Below, one piece after another: positions 35,530-45,055 of a stretch of DNA of 64,000 bases. The first letter of the stretch is position 1; each line of letters opens with the position of its first letter. The notes under the pieces were generated by a model. That model was not told where the DNA came from. It ran no database searches and was given only the letters and a program-made list of their open reading frames with translations. The DNA is from Porphyromonadaceae bacterium UBA7180. GTDB taxonomy: Bacteria > Bacteroidota > Bacteroidia > Bacteroidales > Muribaculaceae. The translations under genes were made by a program, and so were the position numbers. The stretch spans positions 21,010-85,009 of the forward strand of contig DKVK01000060.1 of the NCBI GenBank assembly GCA_002491165.1. Direction: 5' to 3'.

Positions 35530-36425
35530 ACAAAAGCAAACTCTGGATTCTCGTAAAGAACGAGTACCAAACCGATATTCGCAATAAATCTTTCTGGCTC
35601 GGCACACTGCTGATGCCGGTGATAATGTTCGTCTTCGGCGGCCTGATAGGCTACCTCGCCAAAGACTCCGACACATTACAGACCACCAGTAACCCGCTGA
35701 TGCCCGACGACCTCAACGGCTGGCAGGTGGCCGGCATGATGGTAGGCATCTTCCTGACGATGTTCATCATGATTTACGGCGCACAGATTTTCAACAAGGT
35801 GAAGAACGAGAAGTGCAACCGCCTGATGGAAGTGCTGGCCACTTGCGTCACCGGGCGCACCATGATGCTCGCCAAGATACTTAGCGTAGGCCTCCTGGGC
35901 ATGACGCAGATGCTCATCTGGGCGCTGCTGCTCGGTGCCGGTGTGTGTGTGCTCATGGTTGTAGCCGGCATTTCGCTCCCGGCGGATATTCTCCTCGACG
36001 CGCACCTTTATCTCTCATTTGTCTTCGGAATGCTTTTCTTCCTCGGGGGATATGTGTTTTACGGCTCGATGTTCGCCGCCGTGGGTGCCATGACCGACAA
36101 GAACCAGGAGAACCAGGAATATATGACCATCCTGACATTCGTGTTGCTGGCATCGTTCTACATCGGGCAGTTTACCGTCGACAATTCCGGCTCGGCCGTG
36201 TCTTTCTGGTGCAGCCTGATACCGTTCACGTCCCCCACGGTAGCGCCGATACAGGCCATCGGGGGCGGCGCACCGTGGTGGCAGACGCTGCTCGACCTTG
36301 CGGTGCTCTACGTCTGCGCCGGCCTGACGCTCGCCTTCTCCGGCAAGCTCTACACCTCCACGCTGTTGCTCAAAGGGAAACGCCTCTCGCCGCGCGACAT
36401 GCTCACCTTCCTCAAAAGCAAATAG
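35526..36425 (+). CDS. ABC-2 type transporter permease (NatB-like), no ATPase nearby
   Basis: A 299-residue membrane protein with a cytoplasmic N-terminus (KLWILVKNEYQTDIRNKSFW), one helix, a periplasmic loop and five further helices; the layout, the AQIFNKVKNEKCNRLMEVLATCVTGRTMMLAKI stretch (cited here by its NRLMEVLATCV core) and FMLxxYIxYGSM-type segment fit the ABC-2/NatB permeases that act as exporters. No ABC ATPase precedes or follows; the neighbour upstream is a nitrilase. Its last 14 bases overlap the 3' end of the convergent pabC gene. Confidence 0.82.
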   Translation: MNKSKLWILVKNEYQTDIRNKSFWLGTLLMPVIMFVFGGLIGYLAKDSDTLQTTSNPLMPDDLNGWQVAGMMVGIFLTMFIMIYGAQIFNKVKNEKCNRLMEVLATCVTGRTMMLAKILSVGLLGMTQMLIWALLLGAGVCVLMVVAGISLPADILLDAHLYLSFVFGMLFFLGGYVFYGSMFAAVGAMTDKNQENQEYMTILTFVLLASFYIGQFTVDNSGSAVSFWCSLIPFTSPTVAPIQAIGGGAPWWQTLLDLAVLYVCAGLTLAFSGKLYTSTLLLKGKRLSPRDMLTFLKSK

Positions 36426-37011
36426 CCTCTATGGGTATTGCGGGTACAGCCCCGGGAGGCAGCATGGCGTTTATCATCAGCACAGAATGAATATGATATG
36501 CTCCTGAAAGTAATTCTTCGCCGGTGACGGACAGAGTTTCGGCCTCTCCTCTTTCTATAAGGCTCTGTCGCATAGTGCCACAAAGCAAGGGGACCGCTGG
36601 GGTGAAGACTCCATTATCCGAGAGGAACAATAAATTTGAATAACTTGTGTCGGTCACTATTCCGTCACGCAGAATCACGATCTCATCGCAGTCACCGCGT
36701 AGCGCCCGGAGCGCATCGAGGCGACTGCGATCGGCATATTTAAGATGATAGTCCATGTCGCCCCCTTCCACAAGCCTAAGAGTCTTAACCTCCCGCGGCC
36801 GGTAACTGTCAAACTCAAGACTTCCTATTTCCTTTCCGTAAAAAATACGGCATTTCACCACCCCGGAACTATACGGGGCTGGGACAGGGGGTAATTCTAC
36901 CAAAGGGGATGCACAGCCATAAAGTTCACGGACAGACCGCTCCATGCGCTGCAAGTGCATGGGGGCATTGCAATAACGGCCATCTGTTACCCTGATAGTT
37001 TCAATCAGCAT
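36412..37011 (-). CDS. pabC: 4-amino-4-deoxychorismate lyase (class IV aminotransferase fold)
   Basis: A 199-residue PLP-fold type IV protein, at the short end for ADC lyases. It releases pyruvate from aminodeoxychorismate to give p-aminobenzoate for folate. VVKCRIFYGKE and ILRDGIVTDTSYSNLLFLSD (about residues 127-146) match the substrate and cofactor segments; the usual Glu before SxxN is Asp/Thr-like here. The start overlaps pabB by 7 bases. Function rests largely on this context. The codons are less GC-rich than neighbours. Confidence 0.83.
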   Translation of the reverse strand: MLIETIRVTDGRYCNAPMHLQRMERSVRELYGCASPLVELPPVPAPYSSGVVKCRIFYGKEIGSLEFDSYRPREVKTLRLVEGGDMDYHLKYADRSRLDALRALRGDCDEIVILRDGIVTDTSYSNLLFLSDNGVFTPAVPLLCGTMRQSLIERGEAETLSVTGEELLSGAYHIHSVLMINAMLPPGAVPAIPIEAICF

Positions 37012-37979
37012 GGCAGATAAATTTTTCCTATGAGTTCTTCATATTCACTTTTACAGTCACTGTTTATAGTGATTCCCCCGCCTGAATGAAAGCGCAACTT
37101 ACCGTCGGCACCGCGTTGAAGACAGCGTATCATGACTGCGCTTTTAAGGTTTTCGCCGTCGAAGTATCCGGCCACTCCGGTATACCACCCTCTCCCGCAC
37201 CTCTCCGCACGTCCTATCAGATCCACAGTTGACTGTTTGGGTGCCCCGCAGATGGAACCAGCCGGCAGCATCGACATTATGATACTTCCCATTCCAGCAC
37301 TCCATTCCGGCTCAAGATTACCCGTTATCTCGGAACTTGTCTGCAACAACGTTCCCTTTAGAGTGTGGACGACTTCGGCATAGCGATAACGCTTCACAGT
37401 GACGCCGGTCGCTACCATAGCAAGGTCATTGCGCAAGAGGTCCACTACGGTTGCGTGCTCACACTGTTCCTTATAGTCGTCCATAAGTTGTCGCAAAGCC
37501 ATACGGCTACACCCCTCTGCTGTCCCCTTCATAGGATAAGTGGATATTTTGCATCCGTTGATAGTTACAAAGGGTTCCGGGGAAAAACAGACAAACTCAT
37601 CTCCTATTTTAAACTTGAAGCGGGCCGGCGAGTCATGGAAAATATCTTCAAGCGATACATTTACCGTAACCTCCGAGGAGGCTGTAAGATTTGCAAGAAA
37701 GCTGTCACCGCGCCGCAAACCGGCGCTCACCACTGCAAACGCCTCGGAATACTCTTCAAACCCAGGTGCCCTGAGAATCTCCATCGTGCTTCTGCCGTGT
37801 GTAGGCCCATTCCCTCTCATGCTGTTTCCGATTCCCTCCATCTCCCACAGGATTTCAGATGTATCATCCGGATTTCCAAGAAAGAACCCGCGCTTCAACC
37901 CATAGTCAAAGCCCCATACACATGGCCGTTTTTCATTTCCAAAACGGTTCATAAGCCGACACACTTCCTCGGCTTTCAT
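37005..37979 (-). CDS. pabB: Aminodeoxychorismate synthase component I
   Basis: A chorismate-binding enzyme of about 324 residues, short for the family because the N-terminal domain is reduced. MLPAGSICGAPKQSTVDLIG (near residue 230) has the PxGSxxGAPK lysine-type motif; RGWYTGVAGYFD and the C-terminal SGGGITINSDCKSEYEE follow. It aminates chorismate with ammonia from the glutaminase PabA, encoded divergently. I choose ATG 37979; a GTG at 37997 is in frame but would sit on the predicted transcription start (about 37997). It overlaps pabC by 7 bases. Confidence 0.88.
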   Translation of the reverse strand: MKAEEVCRLMNRFGNEKRPCVWGFDYGLKRGFFLGNPDDTSEILWEMEGIGNSMRGNGPTHGRSTMEILRAPGFEEYSEAFAVVSAGLRRGDSFLANLTASSEVTVNVSLEDIFHDSPARFKFKIGDEFVCFSPEPFVTINGCKISTYPMKGTAEGCSRMALRQLMDDYKEQCEHATVVDLLRNDLAMVATGVTVKRYRYAEVVHTLKGTLLQTSSEITGNLEPEWSAGMGSIIMSMLPAGSICGAPKQSTVDLIGRAERCGRGWYTGVAGYFDGENLKSAVMIRCLQRGADGKLRFHSGGGITINSDCKSEYEELIGKIYLPC

Positions 37980-38001
37980 GATAATTTCATTTTTCACGAT
38001 G

Positions 38002-38038
38002 CAAAATTACTGCCTTAAAATGATTATTACTATATTTG
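38002..38038. promoter_or_regulatory. Divergent -7 boxes for pabBC and pabA
   Basis: Minus strand TAATTTTG (38009-38002) and plus strand TATATTTG (38031-38038) lie back to back in a gap of only 45-63 bases. No clear TTTG is found at -33 for either, so an activator may be needed. The plus-strand start point falls at about 38043, on the pabA ATG. Confidence 0.55.
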
Positions 38039-38042
38039 CAAC

Positions 38043-38654
38043 ATGGAAATTTTGATTCTTGACAATAGAGACTCTTTTGTTCATAATATTTCAACACTTC
38101 TGGAGATTCTTCCGTACGCGGAAGCGCACATTGTGAAAGGAGACGACATTAACGAAAAAATTCTCAGCGAATACGATGCCATGATTTTGTCGCCGGGTCC
38201 CGGAATACCCTCGGAGCATCGTGGACTGTTGCGGGCTTTGGAATGGAGCAAACAGCACTCGCTGCCCACATTAGGCATCTGTCTGGGGATGCAGGCTCTT
38301 GCCGAGAGCTATGGTGCAAAATTGTACAGTTTGCCGCATCCGCTGCACGGCCATGCCTCCGCTTTGCGAATCATGGACTTTACAGACCCGCTTCTGAAGG
38401 GAATCGGTGATGGTAATATCGTAGGGCGCTATCATTCGTGGGCTGTGGATGCTGCTTCTTTGCCTTCTTGTATAACAGTTTCTGCTTTCGATGCAGATAA
38501 TCTACCTATGGTTATACGCCATACTGAACTTCCGTTGTATGGTGTGCAGTTTCACCCTGAAAGTATAATTACGGAAAATGGAGACATCATGCTGTCGAAC
38601 TTTCTGAACCGGACGTTAGAAAGCGGGCCAGAGAGGAGATGGACTCCAGTCTGA
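38043..38654 (+). CDS. pabA: Glutamine amidotransferase, aminodeoxychorismate synthase component II
   Basis: A 203-residue class I glutaminase. LILDNRDSFVHNI starts the protein; the nucleophile loop LGICLGMQALAE (Cys about residue 81) and YGVQFHPESI (His, Glu about 171-173) complete the triad. It supplies ammonia to PabB; TrpG is the alternative, but the divergent pabBC genes favour PabA. The -7 box ends 5 bases before the ATG, so the mRNA is probably leaderless. Codons use more A/T in third position than most of the window. Confidence 0.88.
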   Translation: MEILILDNRDSFVHNISTLLEILPYAEAHIVKGDDINEKILSEYDAMILSPGPGIPSEHRGLLRALEWSKQHSLPTLGICLGMQALAESYGAKLYSLPHPLHGHASALRIMDFTDPLLKGIGDGNIVGRYHSWAVDAASLPSCITVSAFDADNLPMVIRHTELPLYGVQFHPESIITENGDIMLSNFLNRTLESGPERRWTPV

Positions 38655-38691
38655 TCCGCTATTAAGAAATATAGTCGAAGGATTCGGTTGC

Positions 38692-39702
38692 TTACACGAC
38701 AGGCGCACCGGCCGCGAGATTGGCGGCGGGAGTTTCTGCACGGTATTTTGCCTCCCAGCCGAGGGCCGAGGCACCGAGCACTGCGGCATCGCTCTCTTTC
38801 AGTTCAGAGAGAAGAATCTTGGTCTTGCCGCGGAATACAGGCATCACATTGGCATCGAGGGAAGCCTGGAGGGGTTTGAGCAGCAGGTCGCCGCTCTTGG
38901 CCAGACCACCGAAGAGGACAATGGCTTGCGGCGAGGAGAAGGCTATCATGTCTGCAAACGCTTCGCCCATGATGTTGCCGGTATAGTCGAAAATATCCTT
39001 GGCGAGCTTGTCGCCGGCCACGGCTGCATCGTAGACATCCTTGGATGTAATGTTCTCTATGTCGAGGTTGCGGAGCATGGAGGGTTCTGTCCGCACTTCG
39101 AGGAATTCGCGAGCCGAACGTGCCACGCCTGTAGCGGAACAGTAGCACTCGAGACAGCCTGTGCGGCCGCAACCGCATACGCGCCCGTTGTTGCGCTTCA
39201 TGATGACATGACCCAGCTCGCCGGCAAAACCGTCATGGCCGTAGACGAGCTGTCCGTTGACCACGATGCCGGAGCCCACGCCGGTTCCGAGCGTTATCAT
39301 GATGAAGTCCTTCATACCGCGAGCTGCGCCGTAGGTCATTTCGCCCAGGGCGGCGGCGTTGGCGTCGTTGGTGATGGCCACCGGTACTCCGGGAAAGGCC
39401 TTGCTCACCATCTCGGCCATCGGTACGGTTCCCCACGGAAGGTTCGGCGGACTCTGTATTTCGCCGGTATAGTAATTGGCGTTCGGGGCACCTATCCCTA
39501 TGCCCTGGATCTTATCTTCGGCATCGTTAGCCTTCAGCAGACGGGAAATCTCGCTGTGGAGATCTTCAATATAATCCTCGAATCTGGAGTGTTTCAACGT
39601 TTTGATGCTGTCGCTGGCCACTACCTGGCCGCGTGCGTCGACTATTCCGAAGACGGTGTTCGTGCCTCCTATGTCGACTCCTAATACATACGGTTTGCTC
39701 AT
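38692..39702 (-). CDS. ROK-family glucokinase
   Basis: A 336-residue sugar kinase. The phosphate loop LGVDIGGTNTVFGIVD (residues 7-22), the catalytic Asp in VAITNDANAAALGE (about 107-120), the ROK signature MITLGTGVGSGIVVNG, GELGHV and the zinc motif CGCGRTGCLECY (about 177-188) are all present. Substrate is most likely glucose, with N-acetyl sugars possible. A -7 box (TAAATTTG at 39784-39777, minus) is found about 75 bases upstream. It points towards, and ends close to, pabA. Confidence 0.9.
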   Translation of the reverse strand: MSKPYVLGVDIGGTNTVFGIVDARGQVVASDSIKTLKHSRFEDYIEDLHSEISRLLKANDAEDKIQGIGIGAPNANYYTGEIQSPPNLPWGTVPMAEMVSKAFPGVPVAITNDANAAALGEMTYGAARGMKDFIMITLGTGVGSGIVVNGQLVYGHDGFAGELGHVIMKRNNGRVCGCGRTGCLECYCSATGVARSAREFLEVRTEPSMLRNLDIENITSKDVYDAAVAGDKLAKDIFDYTGNIMGEAFADMIAFSSPQAIVLFGGLAKSGDLLLKPLQASLDANVMPVFRGKTKILLSELKESDAAVLGASALGWEAKYRAETPAANLAAGAPVV

Positions 39703-39776
39703 TTGCTATTTCTGTTATTTTGCTGTCAACTGTGTCACGGTTTTGACAATGTAGTTGCCGCTGAATGTTTCATCCG

Positions 39777-39857
39777 CAAATTTACAACTTATTTTTCTAA
39801 CTTAATGATATTTCGTGAAAAATCTTCGGCAGACAAATGTTAATTTACCTAAATTTG
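39777..39857. promoter_or_regulatory. Divergent -7 boxes for ROK kinase and clpB
   Basis: TAAATTTG on the minus strand (39784-39777) and TAAATTTG on the plus strand (39850-39857). Neither has a good TTTG at -33. The 287-base gap is otherwise A/T-rich with no gene; I saw no CIRCE-type heat-shock operator. Confidence 0.45.
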
Positions 39858-39989
39858 CCGGACAGCATCCGAAAACATACGCCGTTTCTCAACCTTCAGG
39901 CATATATTTTGTTAAATTAAGTAGATGATTAACACATAGAGAATGAAAAACCTTCCCTATAACTATAGACAAACAAATAACTGAAAGAT

Positions 39990-42581
39990 ATGAATTTCAA
40001 CAACTTCACAATCAAGTCGCAAGAGGTTATACAGAAAGCCATCGAGCTGACCCGCGCCGCAGGCCAGCAGCAGATAGAGCCTTCGCATATCCTCAAGGCC
40101 CTGATTGACGAGAGCGAGACCATCGTCAACTTCATTTTCCAGAAGTTGGGCGCCAATCTCCAGTCCGTCAAAGGGGCGATAGACGATGACATCAAGTCGC
40201 TGCCTAAGGTTCAGGGTGGCGACGTCTTCCTTTCACGCGAGTCAAACGACGCCATGCAGAAAGCCGTCGACTTCTCCAAGAAGCAAGGCGACGAATATGT
40301 ATCGGTAGAGGCCATGCTCATGGGTATCCTGCGTACCCGCTGCAAGGCTTCGCAAGCACTCAAGGATGCCGGAATCACCGAGAAAGGGCTGGAACAGGCC
40401 ATCGCCGAGCTGCGCAAGGGCAACAAGGTGACCGGCCAGAGCGCCGAAGAATCATACCAGGCACTCTCAAAATATGCCATCAACCTCAACGACCGCGCGC
40501 GTAGCGGCAAACTTGACCCGGTCATCGGCCGCGACGAGGAGATACGCCGCGTGCTACAGATTCTTTCGCGACGCACCAAGAACAATCCCATGCTCGTGGG
40601 CGAACCCGGCACCGGCAAGACCGCCATCGCCGAAGGCCTGGCACACCGCATAGTGCGAGGCGACGTACCCGAAAACCTGAAATCGAAACAGATCTATTCC
40701 CTCGACATGGGAGCCCTCGTGGCCGGCGCCAAGTATAAAGGCGAGTTCGAGGAACGCCTCAAAGCCATCGTCAACGAAGTGACACAGAGCGACGGCGAGA
40801 TAATCCTTTTCATCGATGAAATCCACACCCTCGTTGGTGCCGGCAAAGGTGAAGGCGCCATGGATGCCGCCAATATCCTGAAACCCGCCCTTGCCCGCGG
40901 CGAACTCCGCTCCATAGGCGCCACGACGCTCGACGAGTACCAGAAATACTTCGAGAAAGACAAGGCGCTGGAACGCCGTTTCCAGAAAGTGATGGTCGAC
41001 GAGCCTGACGAAATATCCGCCATCTCAATCCTCCGCGGCCTTAAGGAACGCTACGAGAACCACCACAAGGTGCGCATCAAAGACGAGGCCATCATCGCCG
41101 CCGTGCAGCTCTCGGTGCGCTATATCACCGACCGTTTCCTCCCCGACAAGGCCATCGACCTTATAGACGAGGCCGCCTCCAAACTGCGTCTCGAGATGGA
41201 CTCCATGCCGCAGGCGCTCGACGAGGCAACACGCAAAATCAAACAGCTGGAAATTGAACGCGAAGCCCTGAAACGCGAGGGCAACGATTATAAACTCAAG
41301 GAGATAGACGAAGACCTCGCCAACCTGCGCGAAGAGGAGAAATCGCTCAAAGCCAAATGGCAGGCCGAGAAGACCGAAATTAACAAGATTCAGCAGAACA
41401 AGATAGACATAGAGCAACTCAAGCTCGAGGCCGAACGCGCCGAACGCGAGGGCGACTATGCCAAGGTGGCCGAAATCCGCTATTCGCGCATCAAGCAGAA
41501 AGAGGACGAGAATGTCGAAATTCAGACCCGACTAAAAGAACTGCAGGGTGAAGGCGCAATGATAAAAGAGGAAGTGGATGCCGAAGACATAGCCGAAATC
41601 GTGAGCCGTTGGACCGGAATCCCCGTCAAGAAGATGGCCCAGAGCGAAAAGGAGAAACTGCTGCATCTCGAAGAGGAACTGCACCGCCGCGTGATAGGCC
41701 AGGACGATGCCATCCGTGCTGTCTCCGACGCCGTGCGCCGCTCGCGTGCCGGCCTCAATGACCCGCGCCGCCCCATCGGCTCGTTCATCTTCCTCGGCAC
41801 AACCGGTGTAGGTAAGACCGAGCTTGCCAAGGCCCTGGCCGAATATCTCTTCGACGACGAAGACATGATGACACGTATCGACATGTCGGAATACATGGAA
41901 AAACACTCCGTCTCGCGTCTCGTAGGAGCGCCTCCGGGATACGTAGGCTACGAAGAGGGGGGCCAGCTCACCGAGGCAGTGCGCCGCAAACCTTACAGCG
42001 TGGTCCTCTTCGACGAGATTGAAAAAGCCAATCCCGACGTCTTCAACATCCTGCTTCAGGTGCTTGACGACGGACGTCTGACCGACAACAAGGGCCGCTT
42101 CATCAATTTCAAGAACACCATCATTATCATGACCTCCAACATGGGTTCGCCGCTCATCCGCGAGAACTTCTCCAAGATGACGGACAAGAACCGACAGGAG
42201 ACCATAGAACGCACCAAACAGGATGTGCTCGACCTGCTGAAACAGACCATCCGTCCCGAGTTCCTGAACCGTATCGACGAGATAGTGATGTTCACCCCGC
42301 TCAACAAGAAGGAGATTCAGGAAATCGTAGACCTCCAGGTGCGCGGCGTGCAGAAGATGCTTGCCCACAACGGCGTGAAACTCACCATCACCCCAGCTGC
42401 CCTCGAACTGCTGGCCGAAGACGGCTACGACCCCGAATTCGGTGCCCGTCCCGTGAAGCGTACCATCCAGCGTATGGTGCTCAACCAGCTCTCAAAGGAC
42501 ATCCTTGCACAGAACGTGGACCGCGAACACCCCATCGTCATAGACCGCAAGGGCGACGACCTCGTCTTCAAGAACGACTGA
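39990..42581 (+). CDS. clpB: ATP-dependent disaggregase ClpB
   Basis: An 863-residue Hsp104-class chaperone that works with DnaK to pull apart aggregates. Order: Clp N-domain repeats (residues 1-145), first AAA module with Walker A GEPGTGKT (about 207-214) and Walker [12 protein letters not shown], a long coiled-coil middle domain (about 400-530, rich in Glu/Lys), second AAA module with Walker A GTTGVGKT (about 605-612), [10 protein letters not shown] pore segment, and the D2 C-terminal domain with NRIDEIVMF. The middle domain distinguishes it from ClpA/ClpC. Monocistronic with a strong terminator. Confidence 0.97.
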   Translation: MNFNNFTIKSQEVIQKAIELTRAAGQQQIEPSHILKALIDESETIVNFIFQKLGANLQSVKGAIDDDIKSLPKVQGGDVFLSRESNDAMQKAVDFSKKQGDEYVSVEAMLMGILRTRCKASQALKDAGITEKGLEQAIAELRKGNKVTGQSAEESYQALSKYAINLNDRARSGKLDPVIGRDEEIRRVLQILSRRTKNNPMLVGEPGTGKTAIAEGLAHRIVRGDVPENLKSKQIYSLDMGALVAGAKYKGEFEERLKAIVNEVTQSDGEIILFIDEIHTLVGAGKGEGAMDAANILKPALARGELRSIGATTLDEYQKYFEKDKALERRFQKVMVDEPDEISAISILRGLKERYENHHKVRIKDEAIIAAVQLSVRYITDRFLPDKAIDLIDEAASKLRLEMDSMPQALDEATRKIKQLEIEREALKREGNDYKLKEIDEDLANLREEEKSLKAKWQAEKTEINKIQQNKIDIEQLKLEAERAEREGDYAKVAEIRYSRIKQKEDENVEIQTRLKELQGEGAMIKEEVDAEDIAEIVSRWTGIPVKKMAQSEKEKLLHLEEELHRRVIGQDDAIRAVSDAVRRSRAGLNDPRRPIGSFIFLGTTGVGKTELAKALAEYLFDDEDMMTRIDMSEYMEKHSVSRLVGAPPGYVGYEEGGQLTEAVRRKPYSVVLFDEIEKANPDVFNILLQVLDDGRLTDNKGRFINFKNTIIIMTSNMGSPLIRENFSKMTDKNRQETIERTKQDVLDLLKQTIRPEFLNRIDEIVMFTPLNKKEIQEIVDLQVRGVQKMLAHNGVKLTITPAALELLAEDGYDPEFGARPVKRTIQRMVLNQLSKDILAQNVDREHPIVIDRKGDDLVFKND

Positions 42582-42602
42582 TGTGACAAACACTACATAT
42601 AG

Positions 42603-42641
42603 CAAGCACCCCGCAGCCCGGCCGCGGGGTGCTTGTTTTTT
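42603..42641 (+). terminator. Rho-independent terminator of clpB
   Basis: A perfect 12-bp stem CAAGCACCCCGC (42603-42614)/GCGGGGTGCTTG (42624-42635) and TTTTTT. Confidence 0.92.
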
Positions 42642-42691
42642 ATCCGGACGCTCACGTTTTGCGACGATGTTCACAATTAGTTTTCGGAAAA

Positions 42692-42723
42692 TTTGCAGAT
42701 TCGCGGTTTTTAACCTACATTTG
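42692..42723 (+). promoter_or_regulatory. Promoter of the S9 peptidase gene
   Basis: TTTG (42692-42695), 20-base spacer, TACATTTG (42716-42723): full consensus; leader about 55 bases. Confidence 0.8.
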
Positions 42724-42783
42724 CACCCATAACACGCGGCCTTACCGCGTTTAGCCCTTAAATCTATTAACTTTAAATATTTT

Positions 42784-44970
42784 ATGAATAAAACAAACAT
42801 CTCTATGTGTGCCCTGATGCTTCCCCTGGCCCTGACCGCCTGCAAAAGCGGCGAAAGCGCCGACGGTAAAGTAATCGAGGCTCCTACCATCGAGTCACTG
42901 AAAATCGAAAACGGAATGGTGACTCCCGAGGTACTGGCCGCCTTCGGCCGCGTGGCTGAAGCCACCCCCTCGCCCGACGGCAAGCAGATAGCTTTCACCA
43001 TCTCCTACGAAAGCATCGAAGAGAATGCCTCCAATGCCGAAATCTACACCATGAACGCCGACGGTTCAGAGCTCAAACGCCGCACCACCTCGGCAAAGTC
43101 AGAATCGAACCTCCAGTGGCTCGACAACGAAAAACTCGCTTTCCTCGGCTACGACAAAGACACCGAGAAGAACCAGATCTTCGTGATGAACGCCGACGGT
43201 TCAGGACGACAGCGCGTTTCCTCGATTGAAAAAGGTGTGGAATGTTTCGTAATCTCCCCCGACGGCAAAAAGGTGATACTCGGCTCCCCCATCCTCAAAG
43301 AGGACAAGGACTCCACCCTCTATGCCGGACTGCCCGAGACTTCGGGCCGCGTCATCAACGACCTCATGTACAAGCACTGGGACGAGTGGGTCACCGAAAT
43401 ACCCCACCCCTTCCTGGCCGACTTCAACGGCACCGAACTTGCCAACGTAAAGGACATCATGGAGGGTGAGCCCTTCGAATGCCCGATGCGCCCCTTCGGA
43501 GCCACCGATGCCTTCGCATGGAGTCCCGACTCGCAGAAGCTTATCTACGTGTCGCGTAAATTCGCCGGCAAAGACTATGCCTTCTCCACCGACTCGGACC
43601 TCTACCTCTATGACATAGCAAGCGGCAAGACCACCTGCATCACCGAGGGCAACGACGGCTACGACACCGACCCCGCCTTCTCGCCCGACGGCTCCAAGAT
43701 AGCATGGCTCTCCATGAAGACCGCCAAGTTCGAGAGCGACAAGAAACGCCTCATGGTAGTCGATGCCAAGACGCCTGACATCGCATCGGCCCAAGACCTC
43801 ACCGACGGCTGGGACCGCTGGCCGGAAGGCTTCACCTGGGCTCCCGACAGCAAGTCGATAGTCTTCAACGGCTATAGCGACGGCATCGAACCCGTCTTCC
43901 GCATAACTCTTGCCGATAAAAAAATCGACGAACTCACAAAAGGTTCCGGCAACTGGGACTACAGCGGCATTCACCAGCTCCCCGACGGCAACGTCATCGC
44001 CATGCGCAACTCCATGCAGCGTCCCAAGGAAATCTGCCTCATAGCCGGCGGTAAGGTGAAAGACATCACCGAAATCAACAAGGAACTCCTCTCCAAGCTG
44101 AAACTCGGCAAGGTGAACAAGGTAACGGTTCCCACCACCGACGGCAAGGAGATGACCGCCTGGGAAATCCTCCCGCCGGACTTCGACCCCAACAAGAAAT
44201 ATCCCGTCCTGCTTTACTGCCAGGGCGGCCCGCAGCAAGCTGTCAGCCAGTTCTTCAGCTACCGTTGGAACTTCATGATCATGGCAGCCAACGGCTACAT
44301 TGTCATCGCCCCGAACCGCCGCGGACTCCCCGGCTTCGGCGAGGAGTGGAACCGCCAGATTTCAGGCGACTACGGCGGCCAGAACATGCAGGACTACTTC
44401 GCTGCCGTTGACTACATGAAGGAGAAACCCTACGTTGACGGCTCCAAGGTAGGTGCCATAGGCGCAAGCTACGGCGGATTTTCCGTATACTGGCTGGCCG
44501 GCCACAACGAGGACAACCGCTTCGCCGCATTCGTGGCTCATGCAGGTATCTTCAACGTAGAGGCACAGTACCTCGAGACCGAAGAAATGTGGTTCGCCGA
44601 CTTCGACCTCGGCGGCTCCCCCTGGGATAAATCCAACGAAATTGCACAGCGCACTTACAGCAACTCGCCGCACCGCTTCGTGGACAAATGGAACGCCCCG
44701 ATACTCGTGACCGTAGGCGAACTCGACTACCGCATCCTCGCCTCGCAGGGCATGATGGCCTTCAACGCAGCCAAGATGCGTGGTCTGGAATGCGAGATGC
44801 TCGTCTTCCCCGATGAAAACCACTGGGTGCTCAAACCGCAGAACGCCGTGCTCTGGCAGCGCACATTCTTCCAGTTCCTTGACAAGTACCTGAAGAACGG
44901 CACGACGGCCAAAGCCGCCGCTCCCGCAGCCGACTCCGCAGCGAAACCCGCAGCCGACTCCGCTAAATAA
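42784..44970 (+). CDS. S9 family prolyl oligopeptidase-like lipoprotein peptidase
   Basis: A 728-residue lipoprotein (lipobox LTAC, Cys20) with an N-terminal beta-propeller containing repeated TSPDGKQIAFT-like WD/PD40 units (about residues 60-400) and a C-terminal alpha/beta hydrolase. Catalytic Ser is in GASYGGF (about residue 562), with Asp in VGELDYRI and His in PDENHWV (about 680). It is of the dipeptidyl aminopeptidase/acylaminoacyl peptidase group that trims peptides in the periplasm or at the outer membrane. The C-terminus has an Ala/Pro/Lys tail with duplicated AADSAAKP units, absent from typical relatives. Confidence 0.92.
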   Translation: MNKTNISMCALMLPLALTACKSGESADGKVIEAPTIESLKIENGMVTPEVLAAFGRVAEATPSPDGKQIAFTISYESIEENASNAEIYTMNADGSELKRRTTSAKSESNLQWLDNEKLAFLGYDKDTEKNQIFVMNADGSGRQRVSSIEKGVECFVISPDGKKVILGSPILKEDKDSTLYAGLPETSGRVINDLMYKHWDEWVTEIPHPFLADFNGTELANVKDIMEGEPFECPMRPFGATDAFAWSPDSQKLIYVSRKFAGKDYAFSTDSDLYLYDIASGKTTCITEGNDGYDTDPAFSPDGSKIAWLSMKTAKFESDKKRLMVVDAKTPDIASAQDLTDGWDRWPEGFTWAPDSKSIVFNGYSDGIEPVFRITLADKKIDELTKGSGNWDYSGIHQLPDGNVIAMRNSMQRPKEICLIAGGKVKDITEINKELLSKLKLGKVNKVTVPTTDGKEMTAWEILPPDFDPNKKYPVLLYCQGGPQQAVSQFFSYRWNFMIMAANGYIVIAPNRRGLPGFGEEWNRQISGDYGGQNMQDYFAAVDYMKEKPYVDGSKVGAIGASYGGFSVYWLAGHNEDNRFAAFVAHAGIFNVEAQYLETEEMWFADFDLGGSPWDKSNEIAQRTYSNSPHRFVDKWNAPILVTVGELDYRILASQGMMAFNAAKMRGLECEMLVFPDENHWVLKPQNAVLWQRTFFQFLDKYLKNGTTAKAAAPAADSAAKPAADSAK

Positions 44971-44997
44971 CCCCCGAAACAACACAATTCCCCCTAT

Positions 44998-45039
44998 AAA
45001 GCGGGCGACGTCGGTATGACATCGCCCGCTTTCTTTTTT
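44998..45039. terminator. Bidirectional terminator between S9 peptidase and hydrolase genes
   Basis: A 15-base stem with one mismatch (AAAGCGGGCGACGTC at 44998-45012, GACATCGCCCGCTTT at 45018-45032), 5-base loop, and CTTTTTT after it. The flanking genes converge. Confidence 0.88.
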
Positions 45040-45055
45040 CAAATGTAACCCAATA

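Noticed and set aside
37997..37997. GTG start for pabB
   Set aside because: It coincides with the predicted transcription start; ATG 37979 leaves a short leader and keeps the whole conserved protein.
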